A stretch of 64,000 bases of DNA, taken from Cristatella mucedo (taxonomy: Eukaryota; Bryozoa; Phylactolaemata; Cristatellidae). The number at the start of each line of letters is the position of its first letter. The stretch's first letter is position 1. The notes beneath the pieces are model-generated. The model worked only from the letters and a program-made list of their open reading frames with translations. It made no database searches and was not told where the DNA came from. Location of the stretch: the NCBI GenBank assembly GCA_009760855.2, contig WPIO01000011.1:2882001-2946000 (forward strand), written 5' to 3'. Position numbers and translations under genes: made by a program. Positions 46,001-54,886 of this stretch are shown here, one piece after another.

Positions 46001-48018
46001 ACAGCCTAAGCGGCTTTCGGTACGCATTCGGTAGCCAACAGACTTTGTCTCACGCAACAAAGAGAAAGTGGGAAGCATAGCAGAGTCAGGAGAGCTGTTG
46101 AGGTAGTGAGTAGCATGGAAGTAGCAGTTCAGGACCGCTGAAAAGGATGAGCCCTAGTCGGCAGTAGGAGAGTAGTTGTCGTTGCGTAAGAGTTGTGGAA
46201 GTGAGTTCCACAGTCTAGGACCTGCAGAGCTAAAGCTTCTGTCGCCAACTGTCCTTAAGTGGAGGAATGGAACGGCTAATTTATTGTCCACACAGGACCT
46301 GAGGGCTGAAACTGAACAGGCTGAAACTGATTAGTGCCATTACTGCCATTAGTATCAAAGACACTTGAGCGAGCAGTGGCAGACCAGTTAAAATTCTCCA
46401 TAAAAACTTCAAACCTAGCTAGTATGTCAGATGTTATAGCTAATCACTCCACGGTGGTAGCATTGCTGCAATGACGACCTTAAGAATGCTGACTTATTTA
46501 GGTAATAATAATAATAAGGTTAGCTGATTTAACAGCCTCATTTGTATAGCAATAAAAGAGCGTTGACGGCTCTCACCACTACTTGGGCAGTGGACAGCAA
46601 AAGATCGCCCATTTCAGGACCCGAACCCACGACCCGGGCTGTGCAGAGCGAGCACCTTACCTCATTCGCCAACACCCGACGTCGTAGGGTAGAGTCGCAG
46701 TGCTCGTTTTTTGCTGGATCTTTCGGCACCATGGGATACGTCCGATCACGAAATGCTTCTTGAGCGCCTATCGTCTCGCCTAAGCATCACAGACGCAAGA
46801 TTACAATGGTTTAGATCTTATCTCAGTGTGAGGACGGTAAATGTCAACACCCATTGGCCATCCAGTGAATCTTTGAAGTGTGGCGTGCCCCAGGAATCCC
46901 ATTCTTTTCACACTATACTCTCCCTCTCCCTCTCCCTCTGGCCGATTTATCGCCAAGCACGTGTCCAAGCTTTCATTGTCATGCAGCTGACACACGGCTA
47001 ACCAATTGTCATGCTTCCTTTTTGCAGAATGTAAAGTGCCTGTGAAGAGATTGAGTCTGCCTTCTATCAACCATGTAACTTATTGCAAGAATATTCGGGC
47101 TTGCTTAGATAAGGACACCACAGCTAAGCCGTTGCATCCACCCGTGACATCCCGATTAGATCCTTGTAACTCTCTACTTATGAGGGTCTTCCTGGCTGTA
47201 CAGTTTGTACAGCAAGACCTCTACAGTTGATGTAAAGCTCGAAGCTAGTCTCGAACGTCATACACGTCGAAACTGCCACCACAATGCACCGATGCTCACC
47301 AAACTTACCAGTCCACGAGCTATCTTGCTAAGAATAGCTCAGTGGTCCCAATGACAAGAGCTGTCGGCCCATAGTTTTTGCTTTCTGCACTCGGCTTTTA
47401 GATGATTCCGGGCTCGTATTCGGGCTGCGAGGGTAGCGCCTGCATTAGTTGGGATGACACAGGGTGCCATCAGTGTGCCCAGCCGATTCCCTGTCCGATT
47501 GGCTCCGCCCCTGCTGCAGGTCTAGTTCACGAGGAGGTGACCAGAACCTACTCCGTGCATGCCGTGGTGGACCAGCAGAAGAAGTCCAAGGTGCTGTTCC
47601 ACGAGGCCGTGGCACAGGGCCTCATCGACGCTGACGGTGGCATGTACGTCAACAACACCACGGGCGAGCGAATTCCCATAGTAACTGCAATCGAGAAAGG
47701 TGAGTCGGAAGCTGCTGCTGTCGTTTCGTGTTCGCTGCACGTACGTTATGCCTGCTTGACGTCTCGACTGTGCGGTGCGAGTCCTTCGTCTCGATATAGG
47801 CTGTGCTTTGAATGTTGCCAGGTGCTCGCTTCTTATTGCACTTTAACCCAGGGCTTTCTTTGCAATTTGCGATAGGATTCATCAAAGCCACTCTGACAGA
47901 CAAGCCGCCCACGCTGCACATCGGCGACATCGGCAGCCGCGTCAGTGAGCAGGCCATCGGCAACATCAAGGCTAAGCTTCTCAACCCACTCAAGGCTCTG
48001 AAGAGCTTCAAGAAATAG
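42872..48018 (+). CDS. plakin (plectin) repeat protein, C-terminal part
   Basis: Four exons joined in phase (0, 1, 1) give 261 residues of plakin-repeat type sequence ending at TAG: 44069-44257, 44432-44705, 47520-47699, 47876-48018. The repeats show the EAIxxGLI / TGxx pattern: SMQEAIDKGILSMSSGTYFN, SMVEAINSGFIK, LDLHAAARRGIL, IGDAVDRGLVEVEY, FHEAVAQGLIDADGGMYVNN, IVTAIEKGFIKA. Such repeats bind intermediate filaments in plakins and occur in spectraplakins. A fifth, acidic exon at 42872-43056 probably belongs here. I cannot assign an ortholog, and no actin-binding, spectrin or Gas2 domain is in view. The remainder may lie elsewhere, or this may be a compact form. Confidence 0.72.
43345..43865 (+). 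mobile_element. LINE-A 3' end, young-looking
   Basis: Nearly unbroken frame LTFRSLHSMAPAYLSDILPH to KLKPTYLGQHLVGPC, then the standard 3' region, hairpin (GAGACTAAGTTCTCTGAGGG) and ATT tail. It lies in the intron between the acidic exon and plakin exon A, and carries only ATTAAA-type signals. Confidence 0.85.
44069..44257 (+). CDS. plakin-repeat exon A
   Basis: 63 codons, phase 0 to 0, after TTTTTTGCAG and before GTGCGT. VEETVTMVVTGVVTNPGKEP leads into SMQEAIDKGIL and TYFNRTTKQQISMVEAINSG, two repeat-like units. Confidence 0.75.
44432..44705 (+). CDS. plakin-repeat exon B
   Basis: Phase 0 to 1 after TTCTGGCAG and before GTGAGT. KVKSVGIISVCTTRETKPYV, then LDLHAAARRGILSPANGTFR and LIGDAVDRGLVEVEYEAG. 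Confidence 0.75.
45462..45565 (+). mobile_element. SINE-B copy
   Basis: Head GGTTTGGCCCAGGAATTAAG, B-box-like TGGGCTCGAGCCC, GTGGCATATGTGAAGCGCC and a truncated tail. Confidence 0.75.
45570..45670. repeat. (ATGC/ATAC)n alternating tract
   Basis: 100 bases built from TGCA, TACA and TACG tetramers, nearly all alternating purine-pyrimidine and largely self-complementary about its centre. Confidence 0.9.
45910..46310 (-). mobile_element. LINE-B 3' end, reverse
   Basis: Starts with ATGTAATGTAATGT (the TTACA tail in reverse) and reads back into the LAVPFLRLKTVGDRSFSSAG-type frame. Very similar to the copy at 22515. Confidence 0.82.
46512..46690 (-). mobile_element. SINE-A copy, near full length, reverse
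   Basis: In reverse: B box GGGTTCGGGTCC, GGGCGATCTTTTGCTGTCC, GTGAGAGCCGTCAACGCTCT and tail GAGGCTGTTAAATCAGC, followed by TTATTATTATT. Confidence 0.75.
46691..47240 (+). mobile_element. LINE-A reverse transcriptase fragment with rearranged 3' part
   Basis: Frame DLSAPWDTSDHEMLLERLSS then DARLQWFRSYLSVRTVNVNT and LKCGVPQE is the RT palm region of a CR1/L2-type LINE. After 46915 it jumps to 3' hairpin-like sequence (GTAAAGTGCCTGTGAAGAGA) and then to the CLDKDTTAKPLHPPVTSRLD block, so the piece is rearranged. Confidence 0.75.
47520..47699 (+). CDS. plakin-repeat exon C
   Basis: Phase 1 to 1. TYSVHAVVDQQKKSKVLFHE, AVAQGLIDADGGMYVNNTTG, ERIPIVTAIEKG. The best single match to the plakin-repeat pattern here. 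Confidence 0.78.
47876..48018 (+). CDS. plakin-repeat terminal exon D
   Basis: Phase 1 after GCGATAG: FIKATLTDKPPTLHIGDIGS, then a basic end AKLLNPLKALKSFKK before TAG. A poly(A) signal follows 150 bases later. Confidence 0.75.
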
Positions 48019-48166
48019 ACAGGCTAAGCAGCAGCATAGGGCAGAGTACGAGGAGGGTGTAGGGCAAGGCAGCCTATATCGCGTGCTTCCGGCTTCCTTA
48101 TGGAGCTGTCACTTCCAGGTTTGCTTAGTTTTAATGGGCTGTCAGTGCAGCTTGACCATACTCACG

Positions 48167-48172
48167 AATAAA
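48167..48172 (+). terminator. poly(A) signal of plakin-repeat gene
   Basis: AATAAA 149 bases after the stop. It is the first one in exonic sequence after RPL4; the earlier AATAAA near 44938 lies in the intron after exon B. Confidence 0.65.
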
Positions 48173-48257
48173 AGTTGTTTAACTTGTTTAAAATCACTTG
48201 TGGATGCTGCCGTGAAATAATGACTCGGATGACAGTGGAAGTTCCATTTATAATACA

Positions 48258-48440
48258 GGACTCAAAAAAGTTACGTATTTCACCGTGTATAAGCCCCCTT
48301 TTTCCAAAATTTGAAATCAGATAATGGAGAGGGGGTTACATCTACATCTGTACATGGGAAGTAAGAAAAAATTGCTTTAATATTTCGCTAAACAACGAAC
48401 CTGCTTAGAATGCATTTCCGGTATTTGAAAAATGCGCCAC
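48258..48440. mobile_element. DNA transposon fragment with shared terminus
   Basis: TTTCACCGTGTATAAGCCCC at one end, and later AATGCATTTCCGGTATTTG. Both words recur, inverted relative to each other, at 53022 and 53320 in the larger copy. Truncated by a SINE-A. Confidence 0.5.
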
Positions 48441-48444
48441 CACT

Positions 48445-48545
48445 TACAGTGGGCAATAAAGGATCGTCCACTGCTGGACTCGATTCCACGACCTACGTCA
48501 TGAAGAGCAAGCGCTCTACCCCTGGGCTAAAGCCCAAGGACAGTA
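48445..48545 (-). mobile_element. SINE-A head half, reverse
   Basis: GTGGGCAATAAAGGATCGTC and the reversed tRNA-like head (GGAATCGAGTCC). Faces the + copy at 48755. Confidence 0.65.
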
Positions 48546-48754
48546 AGAATCTAGGGATGGGGCGCTAGCTAATGAGCTGTGGTAGACAGCTCTGAAAGAA
48601 CAAGCTACTGTTTCTTAATCGTTTGTTTTTTATTTTCAGAGTACCGCCGCAAAGTAGAGCTCTGCCGATGCTTGCATTCAGCCCAGATACCCCAGCTTTC
48701 CTGCAGTAAGTTCGCCGCCAGTAATTTATTGTTATGCAATTATAGCCGTGATTG

Positions 48755-48915
48755 CACACTAGGTAAGGCGGTTGCTTTCACGACCTCGGGACCGAGGTCG
48801 TGGGTTCGATTCCTGCGGTGGGCGATCCTTTATCGTCACTGCAAGCGGTGGTGATAGCCCTAAAGGCTCTTCTGTCGCTATACAAAAAGATGCTGTTTAA
48901 TCAGCTAGGATTTTT
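48755..48915 (+). mobile_element. SINE-A copy, best preserved
   Basis: Head GGTAAGGCGGTTGCTTTCAC, B box GGGTTCGATTCC, GGTGGGCGATCCTTTATCGT, GATAGCCCTAAAGGCTCTTC, and tail GTCGCTATACAAAAAGATGC then TTTAATCAGCTAGG. tRNA-derived by its A/B boxes; the tRNA species is not assigned. Confidence 0.8.
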
Positions 48916-49384
48916 TTTAAAGCTTTGTCAAGCCCTCGGGCGAAGTGGATTCGAGCTCGTTCGCATGCAGAGACAGACTCAGCACTTCCGAATCGCAAAA
49001 TGAGTGACCGTCTCGGAGCACCCGCGATTATCAAGCGGCCGGCGATCACGTGGCATCGACAGGCTCTCGAGGCGCCGTCGTGCGTCGATGGCGTATGCCG
49101 GCTAGCCGCCGCCCACTGTCCATGTCTTCATCTAGCGTGCGCCTATCGGCGATTTAACGGCTCCCGCTGCCCTTAAATGCTGCCGCGTCATGCTGCTATC
49201 GGCGCAGCATGCAGTTACGCAGAAATACGTCGTTCGCGAAAGTGCCGGTCAGGCAGAAAAGGAAATCTAAGTATTACCGGTCAGCCAAAAGAAAGGAAAA
49301 CGAGGAAACGGAATGTGAAGTGCAAAGTGAAAGGAAAAACGCCTGCAATGCCAAACGCCGAATGACAATAGGCAAGATGCGATC
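48916..49384. other. intergenic, no gene seen
   Basis: Moderately CpG-rich (49000-49300), with chance frames. No family recognised. Confidence 0.45.
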
Positions 49385-49421
49385 CTTCGTCACGCGTCCA
49401 TATAATGGCCGCGTGACGAAG
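49385..49421. repeat. 37-base near-perfect palindrome
   Basis: Arm CTTCGTCACGCGTCCAT, spacer ATA, then its reverse complement with one mismatch. Confidence 0.95.
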
Positions 49422-49687
49422 CGGTCCGTAGCGGTGTGAGGGAGGCTATCGAAAACCTGCCGCAAGCGCCGCCGCGTCGCTGACGTGAAATGTGAAAAAC
49501 ATGGCCTTGGCCGAAAGAACTTGCAACCGAGATGGCTACTCCAGAGAGATGCTCGTCAGGCAACCGCTCCCGAGGATGCCGGCGATTCGTCGCTCACTCT
49601 GACCTCTGGCTCACTGACCGCTTCCGCGGCCGTGGCGGCGCTCGAAGGCCTACTGCTCTGCGGGCCTCGCGTGAGCGTAACCGCGTC

Positions 49688-49689
<2 letters not shown>

Positions 49690-49751
<62 letters not shown>

Positions 49752-49800
49752 ATATATATTATATATATATATATTATATACACACATATATATATATATG
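49690..49800. repeat. (TA)n tract
   Basis: About 110 bases of TA with CA patches. Confidence 0.95.
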
Positions 49801-49807
49801 TGTGTGT

Positions 49808-49880
49808 ATAATATGATCTAATTAACTAATATAAATATATATATATATTTATATATATATTAGTTAATTAGATCATATTT
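49808..49880. repeat. AT-rich palindrome next to (TA)n
   Basis: AATATGATCTAATTAACTAA and its reverse complement lie at the two ends of about 70 bases; at least 23 pairs match exactly around a TA-rich centre. Confidence 0.93.
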
Positions 49881-50854
49881 AATGGGGCCGTAGGAGAGGT
49901 GGGCGTTTTGGGCTTTGGGATCTTGGTCGGTTGCGATGTTGGTCGGAGCGGCCCGCGAGGCTCAGCTCTACTTCAGCGCTCCCCGTGGGGAGGTGGCTTT
50001 CTCCTGCCAGCCAGCTCTCGCCGCCTAAGCTGTTTGCAGAGGGCTTTGGCTGATTTTCGACGAGCGCGGTCGTGTGTTTATTACTGCCGAGCGGTGTCTC
50101 TCTCTTCAGCGTAAACTCCAGCTGCTGGGGGCGTTCGCGAGGCTCAGCGGGGCTCCTCCGGGGCGGCGAATGGATCGAAAGAAAAGCTTACCGGAGGCGA
50201 GACTCCAGCTCGGAACGTTCTTCAGAATGAAGAATAACAATTTTTTAGAGGGCTAAAGAGCTTTAAAGACGAGGCCTCGACCTTGCTATTTCGCATTTCA
50301 GTCATTATTTACCGCTACACTAAAAAACTGCGGGCTAACCCTTGGCCTTCTGGCCATTCGAAAGCGATCGTTCGCTCGGTGCAGCTGCGGGCCGCGCGGT
50401 GGCTATCGGCGATAGGAGAGCGAAGCGTACTTAATAACCTCGTCTTGCCGGCTGCAGCTACCCCGTAGCATCGCAGCAGCTGATGCCGCATTGTAAAACT
50501 GCAGCAGCTGCTTTGTATAGCAGCCGCTTTCTGCCGCAGGTTCTTTGCGTTGCACCTACCATGTCATCTCAAATTCCAGTGGTAGTTTCGCTCAGGTCGC
50601 GGAGGTAGGGCTCAGGCGGTCAGGGTAGGGGTCACGTGGTGGGCGGGGCCGATGAAGAGCCAGAGTACCGATATTTGATCGGAATGGAAGGAACCGGTCG
50701 TGTGGGTGGACGTGGCTCATCAGCCTGGTAAGCGCATATTGAGGCCCGCCTTCCAAAGCAAATTGGGAGTTATCCGTGATTTCCAGTGATTCAGGCTTGC
50801 AATAAGTCTTTATAGAGACCATAGATCTAAGCAGTTGGTTTCTTAGATTGCCGC
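49881..50854. other. intergenic, no gene seen
   Basis: GC-rich until about 50450, then ordinary. No exon recognised. Confidence 0.45.
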
Positions 50855-50985
50855 CCCGGTTTGGGCCAGGGGGTCAGGTGCTCGCCTTTGACGACCGAGG
50901 TCATAGGCTCGAGCCCTGTGGTATACGTGAAGAGCCTAGATAGAGATTTCGCTCTCGTAGGGCGCCATGCGAATGAGTTACTTCT
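50855..50985 (+). mobile_element. SINE-B copy
   Basis: TTTGGGCCAGGGGGTCAGGT, B-box-like TAGGCTCGAGCCC, tail with AGAGATTTCGCTCTCGTAGG and GCGCCATGCGAATGAG. Confidence 0.78.
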
Positions 50986-51009
50986 ACTTATATTTTTATG
51001 CATAATTCA

Positions 51010-51130
51010 ATTTTTAGCGCTTTAAGAGAACTTAATCTCTACTCAGGCGCTTCACATATGGCACGGAACTTGAGTCCACGACCGCGGCCAGACCTTGGTC
51101 GGGGCGAGCACTTTAACCACTGGACCAAAC
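51010..51130 (-). mobile_element. SINE-B copy, reverse
   Basis: Mirror of the previous copy 25 bases away: reversed tail AAGAGAACTTAATCTCTACT, then GGCGCTTCACATATGGCACG and the head in reverse. Confidence 0.78.
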
Positions 51131-51849
51131 CATGTCTCCGTTTGTCTGACCAACACCCAAATTAATGGCAAAAGAAGCTTTTGCTGTCCAGGCACAGGAC
51201 GTAAGAACAATGAAATCTTCACTCTGGCTGCCACCTCTGGAATATATTGTCCAGCTGTCCAGCTCAGCTGCTTCCGTGCTACTCACTTTCTCTGCTGCCC
51301 TCCCGACACACAGCTAAGCTTCTCAATTTCACTTCACTGAGTGAGATGGAGGCTGTCGGCTAGTGCGTGCGAAATGAAAGCCTTTAGAAGAAGAGGAGGA
51401 GGGGATCGATGCTGGTCGTCCAACTCTTCACACTCCTCGCAATAGTACTCAGTGTAGGGCACTAAAGAAGCTACCAGCTCCCGCGTGTGCCCACAACGCT
51501 CCACATTACGGTATATAAATATAATCATATTTACTTGTTCCTATTTATTTCTTATTTATAAAGCATTTTAAACAAATTCAATTCGTTTACCTCTCCGTGT
51601 CTTCGTCAGAACGTATCCGAGTAGAGCGCGTTATATATGATTCTTGACTTACGAAAATTTGACTTACGGCACGTTTTCCGTTTCCTATCTAACTCGTAAG
51701 TCGGGGGAGAAGTTTATTTCTTTATTTGCCATTATTATTTACTAACATCAAATAAGATTTTTGGGATTCCTACTCCGTATTGCGATTTTCTTCGCAGAGC
51801 ACGTACATTATTTAAAGAGAGATATTATTCTCTGAGGTTGCATTGCAGA
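51131..51849. other. intergenic, transposon-end-like words
   Basis: Near 51640-51715, CTTGACTTACGAAAATTTGA and AACTCGTAAGTCGGGG look like decayed inverted-repeat ends of a DNA transposon. Nothing coding is seen. Confidence 0.35.
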
Positions 51850-52860
51850 TGCTTCGCTAAGAATAGTATTATACACAACCTCTGGGAAAAGTGATTAAGG
51901 CCGATGGAATAGGATATCACTTCTATGCTGACGATACTCAAGCTGTATTTGTCATTCAAACCGTCGGAATCTGCTGCAGCAACTGAGAAACTGAATGTTT
52001 GCCTTGCCGACATTCGATCCTGGATGTCGGAAAACTTCTTGAAATTGAATGACAATAAAACTGAATTGCTGCTCATAGGACACCCTAAGCGTGTGGCTGG
52101 ATTAAAAGGCTTTGCTCTTCTAATATGCGATGCTATTGTGCAACCATCACCACGTGCTCGAAATTTAGGTGTCGTTTTCGACAGCTGCCTCAATTTCAAA
52201 AGCTTCATTCAGAAGACTGCTTCTACAGCTAGCCATCACGTCCGATCCCTATCCAAGATTAGGAGCTGCTTTCCACAGTGGCTTGTACAAAATTTAAATA
52301 GCTCCTTAGTTCTGTCTCGGCTTGATTATTGTAAATCCCTTTTGGCTGGGCTACCAAAGAAACCAACAAGGCCACTGCAGGTGACTATGAATATGGCTGC
52401 AAGGCTAGTCTTCAAGTCCCAGAGGTTTGAGTACGTGTCTCCTTTGCTAAAAGAACTAGGATGGATGCCGGTTGAGCAACGGATACAAAGCAAAGTTCTT
52501 ACGCTGACCCACAAGGCCCGCCACGGCTTGGCTCCTTCGTACCTAGCTGAACTGCTGCACCAGTTTCAAACTGTTCGCGCCCTCAGGTCCTGTGTGGACA
52601 ATAAATTAGCTGTCCCATTCCTCCGCTTAAAGGCAGTTGGCGACAGAAGCTTTAGCGCTCCTGACTCTGCTATGCTTCCCACTTTCTCTTTGATGCGTGA
52701 GACGAAGTCTGTCGGCTACCGAATGCTTACCGAAAGCCGCTTAGGCTGTGAGTGCGCTATAAGAAACTCTCCTGCGTAACACCCACATAGCTTTTATGAC
52801 TTTATGGAGTTACAGACGGAGATACACACTCATACACATTATTATTATAGTTATTACTAC
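51850..52860 (+). mobile_element. LINE-B copy, longest
   Basis: A frame nearly open for about 280 codons: SESAAATEKLNVCLADIRSW, SENFLKLNDNKTELLLIGHP, NLGVVFDSCLNFKSFIQKTA, LVLSRLDYCKSLLAGLPKKP, LLKELGWMPVEQRIQSKVLT, AVPFLRLKAVGDRSFS. This is the C-terminal half of a CR1/L2-type RT protein. A small deletion between SFSAP and DSAMLPTF removes the WNSLP part seen at 22515. The tail starts TAACACCCACATAG and ends near an ATT run. It overlaps no host exon. Confidence 0.88.
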
Positions 52861-53394
52861 TGCAGGAAAACCGGCACTGTCACTGGCAGGCAGAACCTGC
52901 GCTCCTCTGTCCGTCGGTTAGAGTGACCTATCGAACGCAAACTGTCACGTGCTTTCTCGGAATACGATCAAAAGCTGCTAACTGTGTGGTGCGCCATTCT
53001 TCCCCTTTCCTGCAAGCTTAGTTACCACATTTCACCGTGTTCCTTCAGTTGTATAAGCCGCCCAAATCTTTGAAGCAATTTCTGGCAAAAAGTATTTTTA
53101 TTCGGTAACTGAATTAGCTGAACATTGTCAAGACTCATAATAATCACTCATATCACTATCCGTATGCTCTGCATCAGGAATGGTGGCGGCACACACTCCA
53201 TCATCAGGCTCAAAATTTTGTGGAAGCTCCCCTATCGTCACTGTCGTCGTCACTCGCTTCATAATCTGCGTCATCTTCCTTTTCATTCATTGCATTTGAA
53301 ATGCCACAAATGCATTCAAGATGCATTCAAATACCGGAAATGCATTCAAAGCAGGTACTATGGTTAGTGCAATAATAAAGCAAAAAGTAACCTC

Positions 53395-53892
53395 CCTTAA
53401 TAATAATACATTTGCATAGCGTCCTCAGAGAAGATAATGTCTATCTCTCTCTGTCTCTCTCTGTCTCTTGTCTGTCTCTTGTCTGTCTCTCTCTCTCTCT
53501 GTGTCTCTCTCTCTGTCTCTGTCTCTCTCTCTGTCGCTCTCTCTGTCTCTGTCTCTGTCTCTTGTCTGTCTCTCTATCTCTCTCTCTCTCTCTAGGCACA
53601 CGAAGCACACAGACCCAACAAATGCGGTGTGGGGTTTAAGCTTCTTTAGGAATGTTGTCATGTCAGGAGACGTTGTGACGTGCGTTGGTAGCGACTTCCA
53701 GGCTTTGGAAGCATCGAAGCTAAATGCACGGTCCCCAATGGTTTTGCGGTTCGTACGAGGTATGGCTTAACGATTCGAGTCGGAACAGCGGGTTGTACGA
53801 TTCTTCGCTTGGTGGGGGAGTAGTTCTGATAGGTATGCTGGAGCCAGAGAATAAAGGGACCTAAAAGTAAATGACAGGACCTTGAAGTCGTC
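53395..53892 (-). mobile_element. LINE-A 3' part, reverse, nested
   Basis: Tail TTAATAATAATACATTTGCA, hairpin remnant interrupted by a CT tract, then the LKSFGDRAFSSYAP and LTFRSLHSLAPAYLS-type region in reverse. Lies inside the DNA transposon at 53022. Confidence 0.78.
53435..53595 (+). repeat. (CT/CTGT)n tract
   Basis: About 160 bases of CT with CTGT interruptions, grown within the LINE-A tail (its GAGAGA hairpin may have seeded it). Confidence 0.9.
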
Positions 53893-53923
53893 TTATATTT
53901 AAGCCCCCTCTGTATTATATGTA

Positions 53924-54105
<182 letters not shown>

Positions 54106-54248
54106 TATCTGACCTCAAATTCTTTTCGGAATAAAGGGGACTTATACACGGTAAAAATACGGTAACACGGAGGAGAATCGGCCTTGACACCAGTGACCGT
54201 GACCCGACCCGCGGGCCGCAGGTGGCGTGGTTTGCGTAGCGCCCACGC

Positions 54249-54351
54249 ATGGCCGGCGAGCGGTCGTCGGGCAGCGACTCAGATTCGAGTTCGGGCGACG
54301 AGCTGCAACGGCTCAAAGAGGCCGTCTGCGAAGTTTCGCAAATACAGCCAA
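54249..54351 (+). CDS. CUSTOS: CUSTOS-like exon 1
   Basis: ATG in context ACGCATGG; 34 codons, ending one base into the next codon at A|GTAAGT (phase 1). Dense Ser/Asp start, then GDELQRLKEAVCEVSQ. Confidence 0.65.
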
Positions 54352-54754
54352 GTAAGTCGTTTTTCAATTGCTTGTTCGCGCTCTACTATTATTCGTTAGT
54401 TAGGCGGTTGTAGCTTTTCGTCCTAGTGTATGCAACGTGTTTGCTCTTCGTCTGCTCTTCGTCTGCTGTTCCTGAACCTGAACTTTTGTTTGCGTTTTCG
54501 GTTTGCTTCCCGGCTAGCCTAAGAACACAGTTACTTAAGACAGTCGGGCTAAATTTTTATTGAACTCATCTGATTTTACTCGGAAAAGCGAGTGGTACAC
54601 AGACACAGTGATATACACCTGTACACATATATACCCGTATAATTACCTATGGATGGGTAGAGTTTAAAGGGAACGCGAGAGATGTAGATGTAAAGAGACA
54701 GATGTGAGGTAGCTAGGGAGCGAGAGAAGAGGAGAGAGAAGAGAGGAAGGGAAG

Positions 54755-54805
<51 letters not shown>

Positions 54806-54849
54806 AGGGAGGGAGGGGAGAGAGAGAGATAGATAGATAGAGAGAGATA

Positions 54850-54886
<37 letters not shown>

